In this document: positions 43,111 to 54,727 of the stretch, in pieces
Layout: each line of letters starts with the position of its first letter
Position numbering within the stretch: the stretch's first letter is position 1
NCBI RefSeq assembly: GCF_033118175.1
Contig: NC_083692.1
Coordinates: 11,095,501-11,159,500, forward strand
Direction: 5' to 3'
Source of the DNA: Dama dama
Lineage: Eukaryota; Chordata; Mammalia; Artiodactyla; Cervidae
Length of the DNA stretch: 64,000 nt
The notes under the pieces: model-generated
The model's database searches: none
Seen by the model: the letters and a program-made list of their open reading frames with translations, nothing else
Told to the model about the DNA's origin: nothing
Translations under genes and position numbers: made by a program

Positions 43111-43758
43111 TCTAGGGAATGTCTTCATTTTTTGGCTCAAAAGACACAAGGAAATTAGAAAGCTATAACAATCCAGCTAAGGTTTACAAGTAAACTTTGT
43201 GGGCTTTTTATCCGTCTGTGTGTGGTATGGTACAAAGACCAGACTTGGTTTTTTGTGTGTGTTTTTAACTTTTATTCTAACTGTAAACAAAGGAGCCATG
43301 TTGAACCACCCCCCTGCAGGACACATTAAATTTAAGTTCTCCATGCTGGGTCTGTGGGATGTAAATTACCAAGTTATTGTCTGCAGACCTTGAATCTTTT
43401 GAGCTAAGGAGAAACCTGCCCAGACTCATGTATTGAGTTAACACTTCTAAAAGGACATCTGGGATCCAAATTTTAAATTTCTTTCTTTTGAAAGAAAATG
43501 CCCCCGATAATACATATCTCCTGTGTAGGGGAAATGTTCCCTGAGATAGAGACAAGACTCATTTGTTTCTTCGGGTTTGGACCTGGGGTTCATTTAATTA
43601 CTTCTCAGGCAGGCAAACCCTCTGCTTTGAGGCAAACAAATGATGGCAGAGTAAACAGCAGTGAGCATGGATCAAAAGCCTTTTCATTCAGAAGGAAAGA
43701 ACTTGGGGGGAGGGAGTCTCTCTACTGGGCCCAGCTCCACAAACAGTGACTCGCACCG

Positions 43759-43773
43759 CCCCCCCCCCCCCCC
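43759..43773. repeat. poly(C) tract, 15 bases
   Basis: Uninterrupted C run in a GC-rich context. Confidence 0.9.
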
Positions 43774-44249
43774 ACCAGGGACAGAGGCAGAGGTGGACCC
43801 TGAAGTTACCTGGCCAGGGGTGAGGTCGGATTCCAGCGAGGAGAGACCCAGCGGGCCTGCAGCTCTGCCAGGGGGCCTGAGCCTTCCCCCAACACCCACC
43901 TTTCCAGGGAAGCTTTTTAAAATGCAAAACTCACCCAGTCTTTCCTTACAAGACACACTGTTCACAACTACCCTTTTTCCATGTCTTATCTCATAGAAAA
44001 GGAGAGCTTAAAAAAAAAAAATAACTTTGATTCCATCCTTGAAAACAATTCCAAAGAACTCACGTGGGGAAACTGGAAACACATGTGTGTGGTATGTATT
44101 TGGAAAAGGACATGTTGGTCTCCTTTAAAGACTGCCATGTATTTTCACAAGAAAAACAGATATTTATTTGTTACTTGTAACAAGGTGACGTTTCAAATCA
44201 GGGAGGGAGAGACAGAGAGCTGGGACAACTGGCGATCTTTCTGCATAGA

Positions 44250-45375
44250 ATAAACCTGAATGCCTATAGGACTCCGCACCAAAATATATTCCAGATGGAT
44301 CAACTATTTCAATGCAGTTACAATACTCAATCCAGTTACAATACATAGCTGTAAAAAAAATTAAGTGCATTTTGCTTAAAATCTTAAATGGCAAAATTCA
44401 CTCTAGACAAGACACCAAAGTCAGAAGTATAAAGGAAAAGACTGGTAAGTTTAAGTACACAAGACATTAAAATTGTTTATGACAAAACTATCATAATCAG
44501 AGTCAAAAGAGATGCAACACTGACAATTTTTAACATGTGATAAAGATGGAATGTCATGAGGAAATTGAGATTCCTTACAAATCCATAAACAGAGAAAGAG
44601 AGAAAGGAACAGCCCAACAAGGAAATCAGTAAAGGACCTGAACATGTAGTTCATAGAAAATAAAACAGCTGCTAAATTTGGAAAAGTACTCATAATGAAA
44701 CACATTCATAAAGAAATAAAAATTTGAAAAAAAAAATTAGTTTCTATCATCCCACCAAAGATGAAAGCATTTGCTAATTCTCAGTGTTACCAAGGATGTA
44801 AAGAAACAGACATTCACACACAATACTCATGAGATTGCAAATTGGTGTGATCTTTTTTTTTTTTTTTTGACAGTAAAAGGCAACTGGCAAGAGCTAATAA
44901 ACTTACACCTCTAGAAACTTAACCCATGGATATACAAATATAAGCATAAGCAGATATTTGCTGCAACATTATTTGTAATAATGAAGATTCTGGAAGCATC
45001 TGTACACCGATCAATAGGGAATTGCTCAAATAAATTATGAAAAACATATACAATAGACTGTAGCCTTTATAAAGATTGGAGTAGACCTATATGCACTACT
45101 ATAAAGAGATATTCAAGACAGATAGTTAATTACACAAAGGCAAGCTGCAGAAACCTGGGTGTAGTATGAACTCACTTGTGAAAATAAAAATGTGCTTGAG
45201 ACGCAGGTTAATGACATTTCTAGAAAGAACCATAGGAAACATCTAATAGTGATTTTTCTCTGTGTAGTGGAAATTTCATTTGTATTTTCCTTCTTTTTTA
45301 CTCTTTTCATTTTCACCATGGACTTGCTTTATTTTCACATGAAAATCTAGTTTTCAAAAATAAAAGATAAATAGG
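44250..45375 (+). mobile_element. old L1 (L1M type), 3' end
   Basis: Sense order: attccagatggatcaactat, cttaacccatggatatac, gctgcaacattatttgtaataatg, gatcaatagggaattgctc, aataaattatgaaaaacata, ctttataaagattggag, and a closing aaaataaaagataaatagg. Frames are shattered. A T16 run at 44853-44868 interrupts it. Confidence 0.8.
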
Positions 45376-45409
45376 GGCTCATCTACCATTTAAAATTAAT
45401 CAGAAGTTT

Positions 45410-45560
45410 TACTCAACAAATATATTCTGAAGGTGGACTATTAACCAGACTCTGAAGACAGAAAGATGTCCACAATGCCAGCCCCCTCCTCCATGAGCTC
45501 ATTTAATGTCTAGAGAGATAGAAAGAGAGCCAGGCACCCAAATAAGTAATTGCCCACCTA
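45410..45560 (-). mobile_element. L2 LINE 3' fragment
   Basis: tactcaacaaatatattctg, ccagactctgaagacagaaag and tcctccatgagctcatttaatg are antisense L2 3' end. Confidence 0.6.
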
Positions 45561-46629
45561 GATGGGCACGATAGAAAAGATCCCATCCTTTGTGATACCC
45601 AGTGCTGCCTGAAGCAGGACTCCAGAGTAGCCCATGCTGGACTCACGAGCACAAACCACAGCCTTCCTTGTGATCTCAGATACAGGACTAAAAACCCCAG
45701 GAGACGGGGGTCTTCACAGCTCCCCCAGGAACTGGAATACAGCCATCCTTTGAAAGGTCTTTGTCAATCCCTCAGAATGTTAACCTTTGGAACTCATCTC
45801 TCAAAAGGCCTGGGTCAAGGGATCCAGCTCTCAAATATGAGCCCACGCTCCATGGGAACCACAGGTCTATTAAGCTTTAGCTTTGGAGCAATTATGAGGC
45901 AAAGGGAGCTTGAAGGCCTGAGGCTTTCATGACGGCAGAGGGGTCTCAGTGATGGCTGTGTAACAAGTATTATCTGCAAAGCATCACTGCCCCTTCCTTC
46001 AACCCCACTTGCGTGCAAACACCCGGCTTGTCAGGAGAGCTGGTTTGATAAGGACTCACTCAGCCATTGAGTGAGTCCCCAACTCCCCACCCTTCCGAAT
46101 GGCAGGACTCCAAAGTCTGCATTCTCCCCTACTTGGGCCCTGCTCTCAGAGGGGAAGACTGGGATCAAGGAGCCATCCAGCATCTAAAGACCAACCTGAA
46201 AATCAACAAATGGGACTAATGAGGTGGTGTGGTCCCATCCTGCTGGGAATATGGCCTTGTGCAAAGATCCGGATCAAAAGAGTTCATGGGCTGGGGCAGA
46301 GATTAAGGATGTGGAAACTTCCATTAGGTTGGGCAGAGGAAAATGTCCATGGCCCAAGCGTGAGTACCACTTTCAGGAACCCCCCCACCCCGGGCTCTTT
46401 TCCATCACATGTGTTATCGCTACAGGCCTCCAGGGGGGCCCTCTGCACGCGAACAGCATGGAACAACCCCCACCTTCATGACCACCCCTCAGAGAGCCCC
46501 ACGGGAATACCAGACAGGCCACGAATCAAGAGGGCAGGGTCAGCAGAAAAGTCCTCACTATTCGCCATCAGCATGGCAATGACAGGTCAGACAAGATAGT
46601 CAAAGACTGAGTCTTCTGGACCAGGGTGG
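45561..46629. other. no gene recognised; unassigned sequence
   Basis: Includes the longest non-retroposon frame of this part, 46099-46599 plus (166 codons). Another plus frame (46224-46481) overlaps it in a different phase and a minus frame opposes it; I recognise no domain and see no splice or start context. Treated as chance. Confidence 0.3.
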
Positions 46630-46735
46630 TCAGACCGCGGGCAAATCACAGTCTCTCAGGAACACAGTCACCTCATCTGCAAAATACAGCCTACCTTACA
46701 AGCTGTCAGGATACACCGAGGCAACACTGGTGAAT
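46630..46735 (-). mobile_element. MIR SINE fragment
   Basis: gcaaatcacagtctctcagg and cacctcatctgcaaaatac are antisense MIR. Confidence 0.55.
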
Positions 46736-47074
46736 AAGCTTCGTGAATGGAGAGTCATGTTGGCATGTACCCCTTGCTCCCAGGTGGCTGACTCAACCAT
46801 TCCCCAGGAGCGAAACTCTCTCAGACATCGTGACTTCATAGTCCAGGAGTAGGGAAATGTAGGATGGAGCACTCCTGCAGAATTTCTGTGCGATGCCTTT
46901 GCAAGTCTTATACCTGTTTTTAACCTTGGGGGAGGCTTCAGCAAATAAAAAAAGAGTCTTATTTTACATTTGTCCTCAATAAACTTCACAATTATTATTT
47001 TCCTTTTCAACAGGAAATACCACTTGAAGGGAAAGAGGAGTGTTACTATGACAGGATGCTATAGGAGCATGATG

Positions 47075-47172
47075 GTGGTTAAGAGCCTCAGGAAGTCACT
47101 GAATGCCTCAGGGCCTCGATTTCCTCATCTGTAACAGTTTCTACTTTGCAGGCTGCAGGAGTGCTTCAAAGA
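47075..47172 (-). mobile_element. MIR SINE fragment
   Basis: gtggttaagagcctcagg and gatttcctcatctgtaacag are antisense MIR. Confidence 0.6.
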
Positions 47173-47228
47173 TGCCAAGCAGCTAGGAAACATTTGCACT
47201 TGCTCCATTATAAAGGACCCATTTTGTG

Positions 47229-47589
47229 CTGAAGAATTGATGCTTTTGAACCGTGATGTTGGAGAAGACTCTTGAGTGTCCCTTGAACAGCAAGGAGTTC
47301 AAACCAGTCCATCCTAAAGGAAATCAGCCCTGAATAGTCATTGGAAGGACTGATGCTGAAGCCGAAGCTCCAGTACTTCAACCACCTGATGCAAAGCACC
47401 AACCCACTGGAAAAGATCCTAATGCTGGGAAAGATTGAGGGCAGGAAGAGGAGGTGACAGAGGATGAGATGGTTGGATGGCATCACTGATTCAATGGACA
47501 TGAATTTGAGCAGACTCTGGGAAACAGTGAAGGTCAGGGAAGCCTGGCATGCTGCAGTTCATGGACATGACTTAGCAACTGAACAACAA
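47229..47589 (+). mobile_element. BovB LINE 3' end
   Basis: Sense BovB from ctgaagaattgatgcttttg to gacttagcaactgaacaac. cattttgtg flanks it at 47220-47228 and 47590-47598. The gcaaagagtcgg phrase near the 3' end is deleted (gcagttcatggacatgac). Confidence 0.94.
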
Positions 47590-47904
47590 CATTTTGTGTT
47601 GGGGAAAATGAGGCAGAGATGATAACTTCCTATTTTAGACAAAATAAAGTGAACCAGTGTCTAAAGAATGGATGATCCTGAGTCTGTCTCAAACCTACCC
47701 TTTTCTTCCATTTCCTCTACCATAGGGACAAAACCTCTTACTAGTCTCCCTACCTTCTTGTCTTGCTCCAATCCTTCTTTAGTGTTTTTTATCATGTCTT
47801 TCTACTTCTCGAAGGTCAGGTCAAAACTTACATTTTCCATTTCCCAAGATGTAGTCTCCTTCCACTTAGCATTTACAAACTCAGGTAGGACCCCTCCTGG
47901 AGGC

Positions 47905-47960
47905 CTCCTCTGCTATCAGGCCGCATCCATGCTCAGGTCCTTCCTACAATCTGGTTGCTC
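47905..47960 (+). repeat. minisatellite, left remnant
   Basis: tgctatcaggccgcatccatg and ctcaggtccttcctacaatc are degenerate units of the array that resumes at 48150; separated from it by a SINE. Confidence 0.6.
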
Positions 47961-48149
47961 AGCTTCCCTGCTGGCTCAGCTGGTAAAGAATCTGCCTGCA
48001 ATGCAGGAGACCTGGGTTCGATCCCTGGGTTGGGAAGATCCCCTGGAGAAGGGAAAGGCTACCCACTTCAGTATTCTGGCCTGGAGAATCCATGGACTAC
48101 AGTCCACAGGATCACAAAAAGTCAGACATGACTGAGCAACTTTCACACT
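47961..48149 (+). mobile_element. Bov-A2-like SINE monomer
   Basis: agcttccctgctggctcagc, intact B box gggttcgatccctggg, ctacccacttcagtattctgg through gagcaactttcacactcc. Interrupts the minisatellite. Confidence 0.93.
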
Positions 48150-48395
48150 CCAACCATCAGGCTCAGGTCATTCTCAGGCCCCTCCTACTATCAGGCCCCA
48201 CCCACACTCAGGTCCCTCCTATCAGGCTCCACTCACACTCAGGCCCCTCCTACCATCAGGCTCCACCTACACTCAGGCCCCTCCTACCATCAGGCCCCAC
48301 CTACTATCAGGCTCCACCTACACTCAGGCCCCTCCTACCATCAGGCCCCTCCTACCATCAGGCCCCACCCACACCCAGGCCCTCCAAATTTGGAA
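48150..48395 (+). repeat. minisatellite with 17-bp alternating units
   Basis: Built from two related 17-mers, caggcccctcctaccat and caggctccacctacact, alternating to give a ~34-bp higher-order period, about 14 units. Cytosine-rich strand is plus. The overlapping open frame simply encodes the repeat. Confidence 0.93.
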
Positions 48396-49052
48396 TCCTC
48401 TCATTCATAGACCCTTTCTACTACAGGGTTCCTCTTACTCATAGAAATACCTACTCTTTTATGGTTCTGAACCAAGGAGATCACAAATTTCACCTTCTTT
48501 TTCCACATGTTGGAGACTGGGCTGTAATATTTAACATGATTTTATTCTAGGTTCAGAGATAAAAATGAGATGCACAGAATAAATTGCAGTTCCTAGATTT
48601 GGCTATCTGAAGGATTCCAAGCCCAGCCCATTCTCAGACATCTCCATGGGATTTCTCTCCTCAGCAGACCATCTTCCCTCTGCCTTTTAGAGTGTTCCCA
48701 GCATGTCTAGGCTCATACATGACCAGGACTGGAGAACAAATCCAGAAACACTCCACTTGAAAGTCAACCATCTTGGAATGTGTTTCCTACTCTCTCCAAA
48801 ATATTTTACTCTCTCCAAAAGAAACCCATTACTAGCCAGTAGGATGGGCTTGACCCAGTCACCAACGGGAAGACTGTTCCAGATCTGAGCCTAAGGAGCA
48901 TGCAGCATTGAAGGTACAGTCCAGGACACACTGCTCCGTCTTAATCCAGCTCCTTTCTCATTGGCTGGCTCCAGTGCAAGGAAAGATCATTCTTGCTGTC
49001 CTTCCTGCTCCCTTCCAGTCTCCATACCTCTGCAAGAACAGGTAACACTCTT
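48396..49052. other. no gene recognised; unassigned sequence
   Basis: No named repeat or supported exon. Confidence 0.35.
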
Positions 49053-49059
49053 TAGCCAT

Positions 49060-49262
49060 CAGTTCAGTTCAGTCGCTCAATTGTGTCTGACTCTTTGTGA
49101 CCCCATGGACTGCAGCACGCCAGGCCTCCCTGTTCATCACCAACTCCTGGAGTTTACTCAACCTCATGTCCATTGAGTCGGTGATGCCATCCAGCAATCT
49201 CATCCTCTGTCGTCCCCTTCTCTGCCTACCTTAAATCTTTCCCAGCATCAGGGTCTGTTCCA
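49060..49262 (-). mobile_element. BovB LINE 3' end
   Basis: Antisense cagttcagttcagtcgctc to gcatcagggtctgttcca. Short direct repeats tagccat at 49053-49059 and 49263-49269 are probable target duplication arms. Confidence 0.92.
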
Positions 49263-49269
49263 TAGCCAT

Positions 49270-51072
49270 AGCCCATTCTAAATTAACACACAGAAAAGTA
49301 GCATTTTTCTAAAAGAAAAAGAGTCTTCAGAGATGCAAGAAGCCAATAACATAAACATTCACAGTTTAGTTCCTCAGAGTCGAAGCCTCTCAAACACCTG
49401 ATCATGGTGTACATTACATTTACCTAATAAAATTGCATATTTGGGTTCTTTCCAGAACAAAGAAACAGGTTACGTTCAAAAATGTATTCCAGTCATTATT
49501 TCGTATGAGATAGAAAATTGCTTGGAGCTTTGAAATGCAGGTTGAGCAGCTTCTGTCGCTCCCCGGTAGGTTTTGAGACTCTCAGGGTCAGATTTCAGTC
49601 AAGATTCCAATCACAGCACTCAGCACTTCTCATCTTGCCAAGTTTCTCTGGTAAACAGAAGCATAGAGCTCAGCAGTGACAACTCAGACCTGATCTTACT
49701 GCGGCTGAATATCTATTTTCCTCCCCACCAACTTGCTCTATAGATTGTGGCTTTTCTACTCGGCAAATGATGACTGAACTTCCTGGAAAACACATACGTA
49801 ACCTCTTCAGCTTAGAACTTCTGATTTTACCCAAAGTAGCAGTTCAGAATAAGCCTCCCCCAAATGTGTCACTTTTGTATGAGGATTACTTTGGGCTAAC
49901 AGCAACTGGGACCCTGTGGATTCAAGAGAAACTACTGCCCCTCCTGTAACTACCCAGAAGAATTTAAATTGGGGATTTTTCCCAGAAAAGAGTTATGACT
50001 GAAGGTAAATTTACTTAATGGCCCCATCTATATGGCAGGGCAAACCACTAATTACCAAACATCTACTTTTCTCCTTATTGTCCTGTGAATGACCTTCCTG
50101 TTCTTGGAAGTCCCAGGCCCCTGTACCATTCTTTAGCCCAGGATGGCATCTATACCTCACTTTATATTTTTCTCACCCTTTCATCCATATGGTATCTCTG
50201 ATCATCTCATATATGTAGGATTCCCATATGGATGGAATTCAGTTTTATTTTCTCCTGTTAACCTGTCTCAGGTCAATTTAACTCTCAGACCAGCCAGAAG
50301 AAACTAGAAGCGTTCCTTCCCCAGAAGGGAAAGTTTTCTTCCTCCCCAACACTTACTTTAGCGCCCAAGAAGTGTCTGACGATACTGGCCTCTGCCATTG
50401 CAGACACTGGGAAGGGCAAAATCTCCTTGTCCCCAAAGCAAAATGTCTTATAGAAATGTCCAATCTCTCTCTAAGCAAAGTCCTTATTTTGACATGAATT
50501 AAATAGAAGGAGGAGCGGAAGGCCTCGAAAAACAAATGAGCAACTTTTTCAAAAGCTTTCAGAATCAAATATAAAATTCATTAAGAAGAGTAATGGAAAT
50601 TTTATGGCTGGTGCACAGATAAATTCATTGCTGCCTCTTAATTCATCAAGCACACATACAAGAGTGTATGCCAAATTGATTGGAACTAACAGCCTCTTAG
50701 AAGCTCTAACCAGCTGCGGACTCCAGGTAAACTAGTTGGAACAAAACAAAGAATGCCTCCTCCTCTCCCTTCTTCTCCCAGGTGTTGACTGAATTAAGGG
50801 TTAAACTTTCTCAACTCTAAAAACACTGAACAGCTCTGTTCTTCCATGACTGCCAAGCCCTTAGCTGCTCTTCAGGCCCAAGCAAGGTCAGAACTAACAC
50901 AAAGGAGGTTTCTTTGGTTATTAGGAATCCCTATTCTATTTTTACCATGGCTCTAAAGACACAATTGAAGAATTCTGAAAAAAGGAAAAAGGAAGATGTA
51001 GTAACACAGATACTAGGTATTGTTCTGATCCAGGCACACAGGTTAGGGAAAGGAAAGTTGAATGAGTCCCTT
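49270..51072. other. long stretch without recognisable repeats or genes
   Basis: About 1.8 kb. No retroposon that I recognise, no supported exon, no obvious low complexity. 50580-50750 is AT-rich with aattcattg and ttaattcatc motifs. The lack of insertions is notable next to the crowded neighbourhood. Confidence 0.3.
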
Positions 51073-51182
51073 TTATTTTTGGCCACACCACACGGCATGT
51101 GGGATCTTAGTTCCCAGGCCAGGGATCAAACCCAGGCCCCCCTGCTCTGGAAGCAGAGCATCTTAACCTCCAGGGAACTCCT
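51073..51182 (-). mobile_element. CHR-type SINE fragment
   Basis: tttttggccacaccacacggc, gggatcttagttcccaggcc and ccagggatcaaacccagg are antisense CHR-type SINE; the head (taacctccagggaactcc) is partly lost. Confidence 0.85.
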
Positions 51183-51483
51183 AAATGACTCACTTCTCAT
51201 TACTTTTTAGGATAATTTGGAAAGAAAGCTCTTAACTGCTTCCTTCAAGTTGATGCTTTAGTTCTTAGACTTAGTTTCTAAACTAGCCATTCAGCAGATC
51301 CAACAAGAGAACCAAAGGGACTCTGAAAGTCATCATCATAATTAAAAAAAAGAAAAAAAGTGGAGGTCATGTCCTCCTGTGAACAAGCCAGCACTACATA
51401 CCTTAATCTAAAATAAATTCTTGTCAGAGAGTTGTGAACATTATTTTACTAGGAAATACCAATTATTCAAAATTAACAATTCA

Positions 51484-51705
51484 ATACAATTTGAGGGCTT
51501 AGTCTACACAAGGCACTGTGCTAAGCCTTATACATGTATTATCTCACTGAACCATCACAACAACCTGATGAGATCGATGCTATCATAATTCCCATTTTTA
51601 AAGATGAGAGCGCTGACACTCAGATAAGTTACATAACTCATCCAAGGTCAGACAGCTAGCATATCTGTCCCAACCCAAAGCTAAGCTGCTCAGCCATCAA
51701 GTAAT
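51484..51705 (+). mobile_element. MIR SINE, well preserved
   Basis: ggcactgtgctaagccttatac, gtattatctcactgaaccatc, acaacaacctgatgagatcg, ccaaggtcagacagctagc: the whole central MIR in sense orientation. Confidence 0.88.
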
Positions 51706-51794
51706 GGCCTGACAAGTAAAACTGGAAGGCGGAAACTTGTAGGTTTTTGTCCTCAGAGAAACCACAGACGATTTGGATGAGCAAACAGAGAAGC

Positions 51795-51922
51795 TTCTTT
51801 TAACAATAATTCTTTACTATTTATAATATTTTTATAATAATATATAATGCGTGTCTGTAATATATTTATAATATTTTATAATGATTTTTAAAATTTACAA
51901 TATTTTAATAATATTTCAACCA
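51795..51922. repeat. AT-rich low-complexity tract
   Basis: ttataatatttttataataat and similar phrases repeat with a period of about 25-30 bases. Confidence 0.75.
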
Positions 51923-52069
51923 TGGAAGGTGGATTTGGTCAGAAAGTGTTAAGACTGGATTTTGATCCTCCTGTGTGGGATCCAAATCTCTGAGGCTTCC
52001 ATCCTCCAACAGTAGATGCCTTCAGGTTCACCCTCACGGAGAAGGGAGAAAAGGTCCACACGGTTCTAA

Positions 52070-52203
52070 ATGGTTGGATGGCGTCATCATCGACTCAATG
52101 GACATGCGTTTGAGCAAACTCCGGGCGATAGTGAAGGCCAGGGAAGCCTGGCATGCTGCAGTCCATGGGGTCACAAGGAGTCAGACCCGACTGAACAACA
52201 ACA
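52070..52203 (+). mobile_element. BovB LINE, extreme 5' truncation (134 bp)
   Basis: atggttggatggcgtcatc to cgactgaacaacaaca: only the last 134 bases. acggttctaa is identical at 52060-52069 and 52204-52213, proving a complete, independent insertion rather than a decayed longer copy. Confidence 0.94.
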
Positions 52204-52213
52204 ACGGTTCTAA

Positions 52214-53500
52214 GAGGTACTCTTTTGGGGTTATTTGTTTCAGAAAGTGAAGATGACATGGAAAGTAACAGCTTCTTATTTACAGTTATTAGAAGTGCCG
52301 GGCAGTCACCATGGGAGGGGAAAGTCTTCAGAGGAAAACAACCCCCTAACTCAGGCTGCATGTTGCTTTTGTCTCTCCACCTTCCTGCCCCTGTGGGAAG
52401 GTCTCAGACAACTTCCAGAAGGCATCTTTGGGGTAGTGACATCCTGAGCCGATATAGTCTGTGGGGTGGGGCAGCCTGCTAAAAGTTTGAGGATGCTTTC
52501 CCCAAAAGGGATAGAAATGAACAAATCCTGAATAAGAAGTTATTTTCATTTGCACGATTTTATCAACTTACTGATATGAGAAACATTTGCCGATTGCTTT
52601 CTATATGCCAAGCTCAAGCAAGATCTGGAGACCCAAGGATGAGTAATCCTAAACGATTTTTTTCTCCCCTTTAAATGAACAGAGTGATGATTTGAGTAAG
52701 AAATTATTGTCATTTCAAATAAGTGGTCTCTGGGCTGGAACACAAAGGTAATTGATTTGATTAGTCTTTACCTTTTCAAAGAAATATCTAATTGGGTCTC
52801 TGGAGAGTTGCTAACTTCAGACTTGTAATGTTTTGTGTATTTGTTTTAATTGTGTTTCTAGGTGACTGCTTAATTAGCCATTTGTAGGGAGGGGCAAGAA
52901 AGCAAAGGCATACTTTGTTTCAGCAGTGGTTCTGTCAGGGCCTCTACATTAGACAGAAATTCATTCTTCTGTAGGTATAAGAAAAGCCAATTAACAGTGG
53001 TTTAAACATAAAGTTGTTTGTCTCATGTAACAAGAAGCCTGAAAGTACTTACGGGGCTGGCAAAGAAGCTCAAAATTGCCATCAGATACCAAATCTATCT
53101 TTTTCTCTACCATCCTCAGGGTACTGGGCTTCATCTTCATGTCAATTGTCTCCTGGTGTCCAAAGGGCTGCCACATTGCCAGCTATCGTGTTTGAGTTCC
53201 AGAAAGGAATAAGAAAGAAGAGACATTAGCAGATTTCAGCTAATATCTCACTGGCCAACACTATCACATGGCCAACCTACTGACTTCAAGGAAGACAAGA
53301 AAACTAATGTTTGTTCTTGTCTTAACAGCCTAACAGAGTCAGAGAAAAAAAGAGAGAGAAAGAAAGAGATTGGAAGTAAGTAAGTCAGGTAAGAGGATCT
53401 GTCATTCTACTCACCTATAAAGAAAGGCCATTTTTAAAGTTCCTAGATATTTTTCAAAGGAAGAAATATCAAAAAAAAAAAAAAAGAGTTGCAATAATTG
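52214..53500. other. mostly unassigned; L2-like relic near 52565-52645
   Basis: aacatttgccgattgctttc with tatgccaagctcaagc resembles an antisense L2 end. 52660-52930 is repeat-poor and carries taattgatttgattag and cttaattagcc. A GA-rich run is at 53340-53372 and an A15 run at 53471-53485. Confidence 0.4.
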
Positions 53501-53860
53501 TTCAGTTCAGTTCAGTTCAGTTGCTCAGTCATGTCCGACTCTGCAACCCCATGAATCACAGCACGCCAGACCTCCCTGTCTATCACCAACTCCCAAAGCT
53601 TACTCAAACTCATGTCCTTTGAGTCGGTGATGCCATCCAACCATCTCATCCTCTGTCGTCGCCTTCTCCTCCTGCCCCCAGTCCCTCCCAGCATCAGGGT
53701 CTTTTCCAATGAGTCATCTCTTCACATGAGGTGGCCAAGGTATTGGAGTTTCAGCTTCAGCATCAGTCCTTCCAATGAAAACCCAGGACTGATTTTTAGG
53801 ATGGACTGGTTGGATCTCCTTGCAGTCCAAGGGACTCTCAAGAGCCTTCTCCAATACCAC
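53501..53860 (-). mobile_element. BovB LINE 3' end
   Basis: Antisense; the 3' tail shows the ttcag repeat (cagttcagttcagttcagtt). Ends inside gagccttctccaataccac. aattg at 53496-53500 and 53861-53865 may be a short target duplication. Confidence 0.94.
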
Positions 53861-54424
53861 AATTGTAGCATAGTTCAAATATATATATTATTTTTACTAA
53901 TAAGTAAGCTTTCTTTTCAGTGAAATAACTATAGGTAGAATCTTATTTGGTGGTACCAGCCTTTGAGAAGCCAGGTCAAATGGAGCCCTGCCTTCCCAGT
54001 GTTCCACTAGACCTCCACGGCAAGTTCTGGGTAAGAGCCCCATAAGCTGTAAATAATAATCAATGTCCTCAAGAAAAATTCATCATGACAGTCTTCACTG
54101 TATAAACCAGAAGGGAATCTGAAATCAAAAGGACAGAGACAGTTCCTGAAAAGGTTTATAAAGAGAGATCATTTAGTAATGCCAGAAAATAAGAAAGGAT
54201 AACCCTGAAACATTTAGGTGAGATTATGACCTCAGTGTTGACATTTGAAAGAAAAGCACAGATTTTTGCTTTATGCTATTTCCAAATGAGTGTCCTTCTT
54301 ATAGTCATCTAGAACTGTGTGGCCCAGTATCTATGAGCCACATGTGGTTATTGTGCACTTGAGATGTGGCTGGTCCAAACCGAGATGTCCTGTGGGTGTA
54401 AAATCCATACGAGATTTCAAAGGC

Positions 54425-54554
54425 TTCAGTTCACTTCAGTCACTCAGTCGTATCAGACTCTTTGCAACCCCATGGACTGCAGCACACCAGGCTTCCCTGT
54501 CCATCACCAACTCCCAGAGTTTGCTCAAACTCATGTCCATCGAGTTGGTGATGC
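54425..54554 (-). mobile_element. BovB LINE 3' end, very short, nested
   Basis: Antisense cagttcacttcagtcactcag to catcgagttggtgatgctg, about 130 bases, inserted in the MER element. Confidence 0.9.
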
Positions 54555-54727
54555 TGTAGTAAGCAAAAAAAAAAATAGTAATAATAAAGTAAGATATTTT
54601 GTTAATAATTTCTTATATTGAATACATATTTAAATGATAACCGTTTGGGCATAGGGAATTAAATAAAATGTTAAAATTAGTATCAGCTGTTCCTTCTTTT
54701 TTTTAATGTAGCTAATGTAAAATATAA

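Larger units (their letters stand above)
42797..44249. other. repeat-poor block with a poly(C) tract
   Basis: Apart from the CR1-like tail and a C15 run at 43759-43773, no repeat is recognised. The frames flanking the poly(C) (43661-43996 plus, 43684-43965 minus) are Pro/Gly-rich products of base composition and I do not call them. Confidence 0.3.

Noticed and set aside
43661..43996. Pro-rich frame around the poly(C) tract
   Set aside because: Depends on the exact length of a C15 homopolymer; no homology recognised.
46099..46599. 166-codon plus-strand open frame
   Set aside because: A competing frame overlaps it in another phase and one opposes it; no domain, no splice context, composition like the surroundings.
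48150..48395. CRISPR-like array of regular repeats
   Set aside because: Units are contiguous with no unique spacers, in a mammalian genome; it is a minisatellite.
48092..48550. 152-codon plus-strand frame with Pro/His repeats
   Set aside because: It begins inside a SINE and reads through the 17-bp minisatellite; the 17-base period shifts the frame and the peptide is a by-product of the repeat.
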